In this document: positions 6,548-14,981 of the stretch, in pieces
Layout: the number at the start of each line of letters is the position of its first letter
Position numbering within the stretch: the stretch's first letter is position 1
Source of the DNA: Rheinheimera pacifica
Lineage (GTDB): Bacteria; Pseudomonadota; Gammaproteobacteria; Enterobacterales; Alteromonadaceae
NCBI RefSeq assembly: GCF_900108485.1
Contig: NZ_FNXF01000023.1
Span: forward strand, 1-41,459
DNA: 41,459 bases
Direction: 5' to 3'
Notes under the pieces: generated by a model
Told to the model about the DNA's origin: nothing
Databases searched by the model: none
What the model saw: only the letters and a program-made list of their open reading frames with translations
Position numbers and translations under genes: made by a program

Positions 6548-9124
6548 ATGCAGCAGACCAAACAAATTCTGGTGATCGGTAATGGCATGGTGGGGCACCA
6601 TTTTGTTGATCAGCTACGCGCTAAAGACCCATTAGCGCAGATCACCGTGCTTTGTGGCGAAGCTCAGCTGGCTTACGACAGAGTGCATTTATCCGGCTAT
6701 TTCAGCGGCACCAGTGCTGAGCAACTGGCGCTAACGACAGAAGAAGCCTATCAGGCGGCCAATATTCAGTACCGCCTAAATTGCTGGGTGGAGCAAATTA
6801 ACCGCGAGCAGCAGTTAGTGGTAACCCGTCAGGGCGGGCAGTTTTATTACGATGAGCTGGTGCTGGCGACAGGCTCTTACGCTTTTGTGCCGCCTATTCC
6901 CGGTAATGACCAGCCGCATTGTCTGGTGTACCGCACGTTGCAGGATTTAGACGCAATAGCGCAAAGCGCAGCGCTCAGCAAAGTGGGTGTGGTTATTGGC
7001 GGTGGTTTGCTTGGGCTGGAAGCGGCCAATGCGCTAAAACAACTCGGCTTACAAACTCATGTGGTGGAGTTTGCACCTCAGCTAATGGCAGTGCAGCTGG
7101 ATCAGGCTGGCGGCCAGATGTTAAGCCAGAAAATTACCGAGCTGGGTGTGCAGGTGCATGCCGGCAAAGCGACTCAGGCAATCGTGGCTGGCGCAGAGTG
7201 CCGTTATCAGCTGCAGTTTGCCGATGGTGAAAGTTTAGAGACTGACTTAGTACTGTTCTCTGCTGGCATCCGGCCTTATGATCAGTTGGCGCGCAGCTGT
7301 GGTTTAGCTGTGGGCGAGCGCGGTGGCATAGTGGTGAACGACCGGTGCCAAACGTCCGACCCACATATTTATGCCATAGGTGAATGTGCCTTGTGGCAGC
7401 AAAAGATTTTTGGTCTGGTAGCGCCCGGTTATCAAATGGCGCGGGTGGTGGTAAGCCAGCTTACCGGCGGCGGGCTGAGTTTTAGCGGCGCTGATATGAG
7501 CACCAAGCTGAAACTGCTGGGTGTGGAGGTTGGGTCGATTGGCGATGCCCATGCCAGAACGCCCGGCGCGTTAAGTTATGTGTTTACCGATCCGCGCGCT
7601 CAGGTGTATAAAAAAATGGTCGTGAGCAAAGACGGTAAACGTTTGCTGGGTGCTGTGCTGGTGGGCGATACCAGTAACTACGACAGCCTGCTGCAATATG
7701 CCTTAAACGATATGTTGCTGCCCAAACAGCCGGAGCAACTGATTTTACCTGCCACAACAGGTGTGCCTTTAGCCGCTTTAACTTTACCTGACAGCGCCAC
7801 TATTTGTTCCTGCCATAACGTCGCCAAAGGCGACATAGTCGCGGCGATGGACGGCGGCTGTTGTGATTTAGCCGGCATTAAAAGCTGTACCAAGGCCAGC
7901 ACAGGTTGTGGCGGTTGTACGGCTTTGCTGAAATCGGTAGTAGATGACGAGCTGAAAAGCCGTGGTGTTGAGGTGAAAAATCACCTGTGTGAACACTTTG
8001 CCTATTCGCGTCAGGAGTTGCTGCACCTGGTGCAGGTGGGCGGCATTAAAACCTTTGCTGATCTGTTAAGCCGCCATGGTCAGGGGTTGGGCTGCGATAT
8101 TTGTAAGCCGACAGTAGCCTCTATTCTGGCGTCGAGCTGGAATGATTATGTGCTGAAAAAACCGCATGTCGGTTTGCAGGACACCAACGATACCTTTCTC
8201 GCCAATATGCAAAAAGACGGCTCTTATTCTGTGGTGCCGCGTATTGCCGGTGGCGAAATTACCGCAGAAAAACTACTGGTAATAGGCCAGGTAGCGCTGG
8301 ATTTTAACCTCTACACCAAAATTACCGGTGGTCAGCGTATCGACTTATTTGGTGCCCGTTTAGAGCAACTACCTGCTATCTGGCAACGTTTGGTCGATGC
8401 CGGTTTTGAAACCGGCCATGCTTATGGTAAGTCGCTGCGTACTGTAAAGTCTTGCGTCGGCAGCACCTGGTGTCGTTATGGTGTACAAGACAGCGTCGGC
8501 CAGGCCATAGCGATTGAAAACCGTTATAAAGGTTTAAGGGCGCCACACAAAATTAAAATGGCAGTGTCGGGTTGCACCCGTGAATGCGCCGAAGCACAAA
8601 GCAAAGACATTGGTATTATTGCCACCGAAAACGGCTGGAACCTGTATGTTTGCGGGAACGGCGGTATGAGGCCACGCCATGCTGACTTATTTGCCACTGA
8701 TCTGGATACCGAGACTTTAATCCGCTACATCGACCGCATTCTGATGTTGTACATCCGCACGGCCGACCGTTTGCAGCGCACCTCCGTCTGGATGGAAAAG
8801 CTGGATGGTGGCCTGGAGTATCTGCGTAAAGTCATTATCGACGACGAGCTGGGTATAGCGGCAGAACTGGAAAACCAGATGGCCGCGCTGGTGCATACCT
8901 ATGCCTGTGAATGGAAAGCCACGCTGCAAGACCCGCAAGCGCTAAAACGTTTCCGGCAGTTTGTAAACAGCCCGGATGCCGACGAAAACATCGTTTTTGT
9001 CGAGGAGCGCTCGCAAATCCGTCCGGCCACGGCCGAGGAAAAACATCAGTGGTTACAACAAATTCCTATTACTCAGCTTTCTGGGGCAGAGCTGCCTGTA
9101 AACGCTTTAGCAGAGGAGAAATAA
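6548..9124 (+). CDS. nirB: Assimilatory nitrite reductase [NAD(P)H] large subunit
   Basis: The ATG at 6548 is chosen because AAGGA precedes it and the protein then starts MQQTKQILVIGNGMVGHHF; the frame is open upstream only through the leader RNA. The 858-residue enzyme reduces nitrite to ammonium in the cytoplasm with six electrons from NAD(P)H. It has an N-terminal FAD/NAD(P) Rossmann region (GNGMVG; GVVIGGGLLGLEAANAL near 145). A BFD-type [2Fe-2S] domain follows with C420, C422, C454 and C457. The ferredoxin-like sulfite/nitrite reductase region then carries C636, C642, C676 and C680 for the [4Fe-4S]-siroheme. All key cysteines are present. nirD follows after 1 base, and cobA, which supplies the siroheme precursor, is third. 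Confidence 0.97.
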   Translation: MQQTKQILVIGNGMVGHHFVDQLRAKDPLAQITVLCGEAQLAYDRVHLSGYFSGTSAEQLALTTEEAYQAANIQYRLNCWVEQINREQQLVVTRQGGQFYYDELVLATGSYAFVPPIPGNDQPHCLVYRTLQDLDAIAQSAALSKVGVVIGGGLLGLEAANALKQLGLQTHVVEFAPQLMAVQLDQAGGQMLSQKITELGVQVHAGKATQAIVAGAECRYQLQFADGESLETDLVLFSAGIRPYDQLARSCGLAVGERGGIVVNDRCQTSDPHIYAIGECALWQQKIFGLVAPGYQMARVVVSQLTGGGLSFSGADMSTKLKLLGVEVGSIGDAHARTPGALSYVFTDPRAQVYKKMVVSKDGKRLLGAVLVGDTSNYDSLLQYALNDMLLPKQPEQLILPATTGVPLAALTLPDSATICSCHNVAKGDIVAAMDGGCCDLAGIKSCTKASTGCGGCTALLKSVVDDELKSRGVEVKNHLCEHFAYSRQELLHLVQVGGIKTFADLLSRHGQGLGCDICKPTVASILASSWNDYVLKKPHVGLQDTNDTFLANMQKDGSYSVVPRIAGGEITAEKLLVIGQVALDFNLYTKITGGQRIDLFGARLEQLPAIWQRLVDAGFETGHAYGKSLRTVKSCVGSTWCRYGVQDSVGQAIAIENRYKGLRAPHKIKMAVSGCTRECAEAQSKDIGIIATENGWNLYVCGNGGMRPRHADLFATDLDTETLIRYIDRILMLYIRTADRLQRTSVWMEKLDGGLEYLRKVIIDDELGIAAELENQMAALVHTYACEWKATLQDPQALKRFRQFVNSPDADENIVFVEERSQIRPATAEEKHQWLQQIPITQLSGAELPVNALAEEK

Positions 9125-9125
9125 C

Positions 9126-9485
9126 ATGGCCTGGGCTGACATTTGTGCTTTTGAAGATTTAGTCGAAAACAGCGGCATTTGTGCTTTGCTCAACGGCCAG
9201 CAAGTGGCAGTGTTTTTGCTGGAGTTGCAAGGCGAACCGCAGATTTATGCTGTGGGTAATTACGACCCTATTGGCGGTGCTAATGTGCTGTCGCGCGGCA
9301 TAGTGGGTTCTGTCGGTGAGCAAATCGTAGTGGCGTCACCTTTGTATAAACAGCACTTTAGCCTGACCACAGGCCAGTGTTTAGAACAACCTGATGTAGT
9401 GATCCCGGTGTACCGGGTGAAGCTGCAACAAGGCAGAGTGTGGCTGAATGTCGGACAACAAAATCAACAGGCATCAGCTGCCTGA
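9126..9485 (+). CDS. nirD: Nitrite reductase small subunit
   Basis: This 119-residue protein starts MAWADICAFEDLVENSGICALLNGQQVAVFLL and contains QIYAVGNYDPIGGANVLSRGI and SPLYKQHFSLTTGQCL. It is a Rieske-fold protein that, like other short NirD subunits, lacks the Cys/His cluster ligands, so it probably has a structural role with NirB. GAGGAG just upstream of the ATG at 9126 gives a strong ribosome binding site inside the end of nirB. The length matches the family. Confidence 0.94.
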   Translation: MAWADICAFEDLVENSGICALLNGQQVAVFLLELQGEPQIYAVGNYDPIGGANVLSRGIVGSVGEQIVVASPLYKQHFSLTTGQCLEQPDVVIPVYRVKLQQGRVWLNVGQQNQQASAA

Positions 9486-9555
9486 TTAACTAACCTGACA
9501 TACAGGGTTGGCTAAAAGGGCAAAGGACAAGGTTAAAAATATAAAGGTAAACATA

Positions 9556-10425
9556 ATGAGTGTGATGAGCTACTTTTTACGTTCGCCGCTAAGCCGTTCT
9601 GTGGTGTCCGGCTGGCACTGGCGCAGCGCCAAAGCAGAGCTACAACAGCCTGATAGCAACGGCCGGGTAGTGCTGATAGGTGCCGGGCCAGGCGATCCTG
9701 AACTGTTAACAGTGAAAGCCCAGCGTTTATTGCAGCAGGCTGATGTGTTGCTGTTTGACAGTTTAGTGTCGGCTGAACTATTAGCCATAGCACCACGGCG
9801 TTGCAAAAAGGTGTTTGTCGGCAAAAGAGCTGGCCGTCATGCTATGCCACAGCAAGACATAAACCAATTGCTGGTAAAGTACGGCCAACAAGGCGGTTTA
9901 GTGGTGCGGTTAAAAGGCGGCGACCCGGCGATTTTTGGCCGGATAGCAGAAGAAGCTGCCGCTTTGCAACAAGCCGGTATTGCTTTTGCCATAGTGCCAG
10001 GTGTTACCAGCGCCTGCGCTGCTTCTGCCTATTGTGGTATTCCGCTGACCGCCCGCGGCAGTGCTACATCAGTACAGTTTTTAACCGCGCAGTTTGCCGA
10101 CCCGGCCAAGCAGCCGGACTGGTCTGGTTATCAGTACCGTACTAACGGCACTAATCCAACGCTGGTGGTGTATATGGGCTTAAACCGCTTGCAGCAATTG
10201 TGTGCCGGTTTAGCCTCCGCCGGTTGGCCGGACCATACCCCTATAGCGCTGCTGGATCAGGTTAGTACAAAGCAGCAACAGCAACTGCAGGGCACGCTGG
10301 CTGATATCAGCCAGCGCTTAGCCGCCAATCCGCTATGCGGCCCGACGTTGATTGTTATTGGCGAGGTATTACACCAGCGTATGACGGTAGATTTGAGCTT
10401 ACTGCAGACCACGGCTGTCGCCTAG
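9556..10425 (+). CDS. cobA: Uroporphyrinogen-III C-methyltransferase
   Basis: The ATG at 9556 is preferred, with AAAGGT 8 bases upstream; a TTG at 9508 would add 16 unusual residues. The 289-residue protein uses S-adenosylmethionine to make precorrin-2, the first step from uroporphyrinogen III to siroheme, the NirB cofactor. Family motifs are VVLIGAGPGDPELLTVKAQRLL, VFVGKRAGRH, VVRLKGGDPAIFGR and PGVTSACAASAYCGIPLT. A 30-residue N-terminal extension precedes the domain. The dehydrogenase/ferrochelatase half of CysG is absent, so those steps must be encoded elsewhere. Its stop interlocks with the convergent kinase gene in CTAG. Confidence 0.95.
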   Translation: MSVMSYFLRSPLSRSVVSGWHWRSAKAELQQPDSNGRVVLIGAGPGDPELLTVKAQRLLQQADVLLFDSLVSAELLAIAPRRCKKVFVGKRAGRHAMPQQDINQLLVKYGQQGGLVVRLKGGDPAIFGRIAEEAAALQQAGIAFAIVPGVTSACAASAYCGIPLTARGSATSVQFLTAQFADPAKQPDWSGYQYRTNGTNPTLVVYMGLNRLQQLCAGLASAGWPDHTPIALLDQVSTKQQQQLQGTLADISQRLAANPLCGPTLIVIGEVLHQRMTVDLSLLQTTAVA

Positions 10426-12134
10426 TTTGCCAGCAACCATAATATAATCAGGCATTGCAGCAGGCAGCAACTTTGCCAGAACCACAGCGGATGCAGTTCT
10501 ATCAGGCTTTGCGGTGCCTGAAACTTCGCATTGGGGTGGCGTAAATCATATAAAAACTCAGACAATGCCTGATACCTCTGGCTGGGATCAGGCTGCAGGG
10601 CTTTTGCCAGTGTCTGATCCAGCCAGGCGGGCAGTTCACTGTCGGCAGATAACACAGACTGATACTGCAGCCTTTTTTGCGCTTTTAAACTTCTGCACCT
10701 TGCAACCTCAGGCCCGTAAGGAAAACGCCCCGACAGCAACTGATAGGTTAATACAGCCAGTGAGTACAGATCTGCGCGCTCACTGCCGGGTACACCTAAA
10801 AAATACTCGGGCGCACAATATAAGGCAGTGCCCGGGATCTCGCCGGCTACATCGTCATCTGGCTGTAAACCAGCCAGCCGGGCAGCACCAAAGTCGATAA
10901 TGATAGCGTTGCCCTGAGCGGTCACCATAACGTTTTGCGGCCGTAAATCCTGATGCAGTATTTCACTACGGTGCAACGCCTGTAAGCCTTTACCAATTTG
11001 TTCTGTCAGGCTGCGTATTTGTTCCAGTGTAGCCTTGGGATGGTCGAGTTGCCATTGGTGCAGGGTTTGGCCATCGATATATTCAAATAGTGTATACAGC
11101 GCTGTGCGTGGCCTGTTGATGCTGGCCGGGCGTAATACATAAGCACTGTTAACCCGCTTGGCTATCCACTCTTCACGTAGCAGCCGCTCCAGATAATCCG
11201 GCTGTTCGGCTAAATCAATCGACGGTGCTTTTAGTACCAGCAGTTTTGTTGTTGCACTGTCCTGCACCAGATACACATGGCTGCGGCTGTTTTGTTGCAG
11301 TGGCCGTACTATTTGCAGGCCGTCCAGCGTGTCGCCTGGTTGCAGCACCGGCGGCACTGGCAATTGCTGATCAAAGCAGGCCGGTAACCGGCTGTCGGCA
11401 GGCAGGGTGTTAATACGCACCAGCTGCAGGGTAATATTGTCTTTGCTGCCAGCGGCTAAAGCGGCTGCGGCCAATTGCTGTGCCAGCACTGTTAAATCCG
11501 TTTGCTCTGGTTTAAGCTGCTGTGGCTCAAGTAATGCCATTAGCTGTGGTTGTGATAGCGCTTCAAACAAGCCATCGGTCGCCAGCAAAAATACATCACC
11601 CGGCAGTACAGGTAAGCTATGGCTGTCTGGCTCCAGCACGGCAGCTGCCCCTAGGGCCTGGCTTAAATAACTGCTAGTGCCACGCCAGATCCGGTGATCC
11701 CGTGTCAGTTGTTCCAGTTGCTGGTTACGCAGCAGGTAAATCCGGCTGTCACCCACATGCAGTAAATGTGCATGGCGCTGCTTTAGGATCAATGCACTAA
11801 AAGTACAAACATAGCCCTTATCCGGATCGGCAGCAAAAGGGCCATTGCGGTTTTGCGCATACAGCCAGTTATGGCTGGCTTTTAACACCTGCAAGGCAGC
11901 ATGCGGCACCGACCAGGCATCGCTGGTGCAGTAGTAGTCGCTGAGAAAGCTTTTTACCGCTGTTTCGCTGGCAATCTGGCTAACGGTACTGCTGCTGATA
12001 CCATCGGCTACCGCCAGCGCTATGCCTTTATTACTCAGTTGTGGCTCTGCAGGCAAGCAAGCGCCATACCAGTCCTGATTCAGCGCTTTGCGGCCAGCAC
12101 TGCTGTACTGGCCAATGGATACCTGCAACGACAT
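10422..12134 (-). CDS. Bifunctional PP2C-type phosphatase / serine-threonine kinase with C-terminal membrane anchor
   Basis: This 570-residue fusion has a PP2C domain at about residues 1-235: NQDWYG, AVADGISSS, HVGDSRIYLL, FLLATDGLFEAL and KDNITL supply the metal-binding aspartates. A protein kinase domain follows from about 270 to 520, with K302 in LLVLKAP, HQDLRPQNVM (D396, N401) and DFG (D414), then APEYFLG and DLYSLAVLTYQLLSGRFPYG. The glycine-rich loop is weak. The last 20 residues (SCCLLQCLIILWLLAN) are a likely membrane anchor. It follows nirC after 2 bases, so the two are one operon. Similar kinase-phosphatase genes sit in nitrate/nitrite assimilation loci of pseudomonads. It may set nitrite transport or reductase activity post-translationally; the substrate is unknown. 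Confidence 0.9.
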   Translation of the reverse strand: MSLQVSIGQYSSAGRKALNQDWYGACLPAEPQLSNKGIALAVADGISSSTVSQIASETAVKSFLSDYYCTSDAWSVPHAALQVLKASHNWLYAQNRNGPFAADPDKGYVCTFSALILKQRHAHLLHVGDSRIYLLRNQQLEQLTRDHRIWRGTSSYLSQALGAAAVLEPDSHSLPVLPGDVFLLATDGLFEALSQPQLMALLEPQQLKPEQTDLTVLAQQLAAAALAAGSKDNITLQLVRINTLPADSRLPACFDQQLPVPPVLQPGDTLDGLQIVRPLQQNSRSHVYLVQDSATTKLLVLKAPSIDLAEQPDYLERLLREEWIAKRVNSAYVLRPASINRPRTALYTLFEYIDGQTLHQWQLDHPKATLEQIRSLTEQIGKGLQALHRSEILHQDLRPQNVMVTAQGNAIIIDFGAARLAGLQPDDDVAGEIPGTALYCAPEYFLGVPGSERADLYSLAVLTYQLLSGRFPYGPEVARCRSLKAQKRLQYQSVLSADSELPAWLDQTLAKALQPDPSQRYQALSEFLYDLRHPNAKFQAPQSLIELHPLWFWQSCCLLQCLIILWLLAN

Positions 12135-12136
12135 AG

Positions 12137-12991
12137 TTAAACTTTGGCCAAATCTATAGTGTTGCGGTTTGCCGCGGTTGGTACCAGATTACGTTTTGGC
12201 GCAGTTTTATAATGTGTGCTGTACAGTGTCAGGCCGGTAAAGGCTAAGCCGCCAACCAGATTACCTAATGCCGTAGGTATTTCGTTCCAGATCATATAAT
12301 CCATAATAGAGAAATCACCGCCCATCATCATGGCAAAGGGGAACAAAAACATATTCACCACTGAGTGCTCAAAGCCCATAAAAAAGAACAACATAATTGG
12401 CATCCACATGGCAATAACTTTGCCGCTGACATGGGTAGAGATCATGGCGCCAACCACGCCCATCGATACCATCCAGTTACATAACATGCCACGCAGAAAA
12501 ATCGTCAGCCAGCCCACTGTGCCGTGTTCGGCATAACCCAAAGTACGGGCTTCACCGACCCCGGCCAGTTTCTGGCCTACTGCGTCGGGCTCTAAATGAA
12601 AGCCCATCGTTAAAATAAACGCCATCATGGCTGCCACTGTTAAAGCGCCAACAAAGTTACCGGTAAATACCAGCCCCCAGTTGCGTAGCACGCCCTTTAC
12701 CGTGACACCGGGCCGGCGGTCCAGTAAGGCCAGTGGTGTTAGCACAAAAACACCGGTAAGCAAATCAAAGCCCATCAGATACAACATAATAAAGCCAACC
12801 GGGAACAACATAGAGCCGACTAAAAATGACCCGGTTTGCACCGCCACGGTTATCGCAAATACCGCCGCTAAGGCCAGAATGGCGCCCGCCATATAAGATC
12901 GGATCAGAGTATCGCGGGTAGACATAAAGATTTTGGATTCGCCGGCATCGACCATTTTGGTCACAAACTCGGCTGGAACTAAATAAGCCAT
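12137..12991 (-). CDS. nirC: Formate/nitrite transporter (FNT) family channel, probable nitrite importer
   Basis: This 284-residue membrane protein has about six transmembrane helices and FNT features: NWGLVFTGNFVGALTVAAMM, MLCNWMVSMGVVGA and MPIMLFFFMGFEHSVVNMFLFP, the last containing the conserved FEHSVVNM segment. FNT channels carry formate, nitrite or hydrosulfide. Nitrite is favoured here because the gene is set among nirBD, cobA and nasR and shares their leader type. The kinase-phosphatase gene follows directly. GGGAAAAGGTG upstream of the ATG at 12991 is a good ribosome binding site. Confidence 0.9.
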   Translation of the reverse strand: MAYLVPAEFVTKMVDAGESKIFMSTRDTLIRSYMAGAILALAAVFAITVAVQTGSFLVGSMLFPVGFIMLYLMGFDLLTGVFVLTPLALLDRRPGVTVKGVLRNWGLVFTGNFVGALTVAAMMAFILTMGFHLEPDAVGQKLAGVGEARTLGYAEHGTVGWLTIFLRGMLCNWMVSMGVVGAMISTHVSGKVIAMWMPIMLFFFMGFEHSVVNMFLFPFAMMMGGDFSIMDYMIWNEIPTALGNLVGGLAFTGLTLYSTHYKTAPKRNLVPTAANRNTIDLAKV

Positions 12992-13045
12992 AGGTTCACC
13001 TTTTCCCGTTATGTTTAATTATTCAGCTGCTGTTTTTTGCACAAC

Positions 13046-13101
13046 AAAAAAGGCGTCCGGATCATGCTGTGTTATCAGCTGATCACGGGACGCCTTTGTC
13101 C
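13046..13101 (-). promoter_or_regulatory. nirC leader: ANTAR-type hexaloop hairpin overlapping an intrinsic terminator
   Basis: Read on the minus strand, GGAC-AAAGGC-GTCC (13101 to 13088) is a hairpin with a six-base loop having A1 and G4. Its loop and right arm, AAAGGCGTCC (13097-13088), are also the left arm of a terminator whose right arm GGACGCCTTT (13058-13049) runs into a T-run ending at 13046. The folds exclude each other, exactly as at nirB. A first hairpin GAGGT/ACCTC lies upstream (about 13139-13123). NasR, encoded 330 bases away on the other strand, is the obvious ligand. Confidence 0.75.
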
Positions 13102-13153
13102 AGAAACTGTTTTTTTGTCCGGAGGTATCTCACACCTCTGCCATATTTAACTA

Positions 13154-13169
13154 GGCAACTTTGATGCCA
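13154..13169 (-). promoter_or_regulatory. Sigma-54 promoter of nirC
   Basis: The minus strand reads TGGCATCAAAGTTGCC, with GG and GC exactly 10 bases apart and both TGGCA and TTGC perfect. Transcription would begin near 13143, immediately before the leader hairpins. It mirrors the nirB promoter. Confidence 0.65.
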
Positions 13170-13274
13170 GCCTGAAATTTTTGCTTAATCGGCTAATTTA
13201 CCTTGGTTTTTAATAGTCCGCCTTGAACATGGTTGCAGCGGTAAGTGCCATAGCTGTGCATCGCAGCCTGCTTT

Positions 13275-13291
13275 TGCACTCATTTGGGGCG
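13275..13291 (-). promoter_or_regulatory. NtrC-like binding site upstream of nirC
   Basis: The minus strand reads CGCCCCAAATGAGTGCA, matching 9 of 12 consensus arm positions of TGCACC-N5-GGTGCA. A weaker copy, TGCACAGCTATGGCACT, lies at 13260-13244. Both sit about 75-120 bases upstream of the nirC sigma-54 promoter. They also fall inside the open frame upstream of nasR, which argues for a downstream nasR start. Confidence 0.5.
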
Positions 13292-13429
13292 TTTGTCTTT
13301 ATTTGTAGCGTTATCAGCTGGCGCTTATGCAGGTTGAAACCTAAGGCTGGCAGTAGCTGGCACCGGCTAAAAGCGGGTATGGAACAAGCATTGCTAGACC
13401 TTAACACTGAAAATTTTATTGTGTATTGT

Positions 13430-14716
13430 ATGAACCCTTCGACCGCACAGTTTTTGCTGGCCGCGAAACAGGCAGAAATAAAAGCCCTGTTGCAGCTTTC
13501 GGCCAGCTGTCAACTGGTAACCGGCATTAGTGAGCTGGTGCACCAGCTACAGCGCGAGCGGGGGATCAGCAATATTTTTCTTGCGTCAGGCTGCGAGTTA
13601 TTTGCCCGGCAACGCCAGCAACAATTGCAGCACAGCACCAGTGCAGAGCTGCAATTACGCACAGCACTTGAGCAGCAGTACATACATGCACTGCAGCCGT
13701 GCAACAGCAGCCGTTTACTCAGCGATATTTGTCTGGCGTTGCAGGGTATGGATCATCTGCCGGCCCTGCGCGAGCAAATACAACAGCAAAAAATAACTCC
13801 CTTACAAGCCACAGAAGCATACAGCCGCTTGATTGCCGCCTGGCTGGCGGTGGTGCTGGAATCGGCCGACTTGGCCTGTGATGCCAGCATTACCCGCGTA
13901 CTGGTTGCCTTGTTTAACCTACTGCAAACCAAAGAATATGCCGGACAGGAAAGGGCGTGGGGTGCTATGGGGTTTGCCTCCGGTAAGGTAAGTACAGAGC
14001 TGGCTGAGCGTTTATTATTACTGCAACAGGCCCAGCAACACAGCGCTGCTGTTTTTCTGGAATTTGCCAGCAGCGCACAACAGCAGCAGTGGCAACAGCT
14101 GGAGCAAAGCGTCGCGGCTAAACAGCTGCAACAACTGAGAACTATGTTGCAGCAGCTACCGGGCACGACAATGCTGGTGCCTGCAGTCAGCGATCTTTGG
14201 TATCAGTTTGCTACCGATCGTATGGACGCCATGCACCAGTTAATGGCATTGCTGACAGCTGATTTACAGCAACTCACCTCTGCTACAGTCACCGCCGCTC
14301 AACAGCAATTGCAGCAGCACCGGCATAAGCTAACCGAGCTGACTGCCTTGCCAGGCAGCTCAGGTTTAACCTTATTAATCGACCCCAGCATGCCGGGGCT
14401 ATATGGCGCCTCGGTTTTACCGCAAACGACTAACGAACACAGCATAAAAGCACCCAGCCGCTCGTTTTATCAGCTGCTGTCGGAACAAGCACAGCATATC
14501 CGCCAGATGCATACTGAACTAACAGATGTACGCCGGGCCATAGGCGAGCAAAAACTGACAAATCGCGCCAAGCTGTTGTTAATGCAATATAAAAAAATTA
14601 CAGAAGAGCAGGCTTACCGCCAGTTGCAGCAAAGCGCGATGCAGCAACAGTGCAAAATAGCCGACGTCGCCGCCGCTGTGGTTAATGCTTTGCATAAAGC
14701 GAAAGAGCAGAATTAG
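13430..14716 (+). CDS. nasR: NasR-type nitrate/nitrite-responsive transcription antiterminator (NIT + ANTAR domains)
   Basis: The N-terminal NIT domain (from about residue 30) carries ISELVHQLQRERGISNIFLASG, the nitrate/nitrite-sensing signature, and later AWGAMGFASG. The C-terminal 60 residues (TDVRRAIGEQKLTNRAKLLLMQYKKITEEQAYRQLQQSAMQQ) form the ANTAR RNA-binding helices. Ligand binding should let ANTAR hold the hexaloop hairpins of the nirB and nirC leaders and stop termination. The frame is open from 13223. The ATG at 13430 gives 428 residues with the NIT motif at the usual distance; the ATG at 13379 is the alternative. Neither has a clear ribosome binding site. The middle is unusually glutamine-rich. 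The gene is divergent from nirC. Confidence 0.92.
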   Translation: MNPSTAQFLLAAKQAEIKALLQLSASCQLVTGISELVHQLQRERGISNIFLASGCELFARQRQQQLQHSTSAELQLRTALEQQYIHALQPCNSSRLLSDICLALQGMDHLPALREQIQQQKITPLQATEAYSRLIAAWLAVVLESADLACDASITRVLVALFNLLQTKEYAGQERAWGAMGFASGKVSTELAERLLLLQQAQQHSAAVFLEFASSAQQQQWQQLEQSVAAKQLQQLRTMLQQLPGTTMLVPAVSDLWYQFATDRMDAMHQLMALLTADLQQLTSATVTAAQQQLQQHRHKLTELTALPGSSGLTLLIDPSMPGLYGASVLPQTTNEHSIKAPSRSFYQLLSEQAQHIRQMHTELTDVRRAIGEQKLTNRAKLLLMQYKKITEEQAYRQLQQSAMQQQCKIADVAAAVVNALHKAKEQN

Positions 14717-14756
14717 CGACTAACCGATAAAGCGGTTTAGCTTTTATCGTAGTCGC
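14716..14756 (+). terminator. Strong hairpin directly after nasR, probable terminator
   Basis: GCGACTA (14716-14722) and CGATAAA (14725-14731) pair with TTTATCG (14743-14749) and TAGTCGC (14750-14756), giving 14 base pairs with a 2-base bulge and an 11-base loop. It starts 1 base after the nasR stop codon. No T-run follows, so it may act as a terminator with other factors or as a transcript end stabiliser. Confidence 0.5.
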
Positions 14757-14981
14757 CACAACCTGCCTGAAAATACCGTTAACATTCTGCTCAAAAAAGT
14801 CACGGCCAGATGCGCTCTGCTGCAAACGTCTACAGTGCCTACAAAAAGTTCGCTAAACTACAACTTTTGTGTTTTAATTGTGTTAATTTATATTAAATAT
14901 ATTGGTGTTTATCTGTGTTGGCTTTAGACGCTAGATCCTTATCAGTCTGCATTCAAGCGCTGTTAACGGCAATTAAACACA

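Noticed and set aside
13753..14166. 137-codon cysteine- and serine-rich frame opposite nasR
   Set aside because: It is the antisense shadow of a CAG-rich glutamine stretch in nasR; the composition follows from that.
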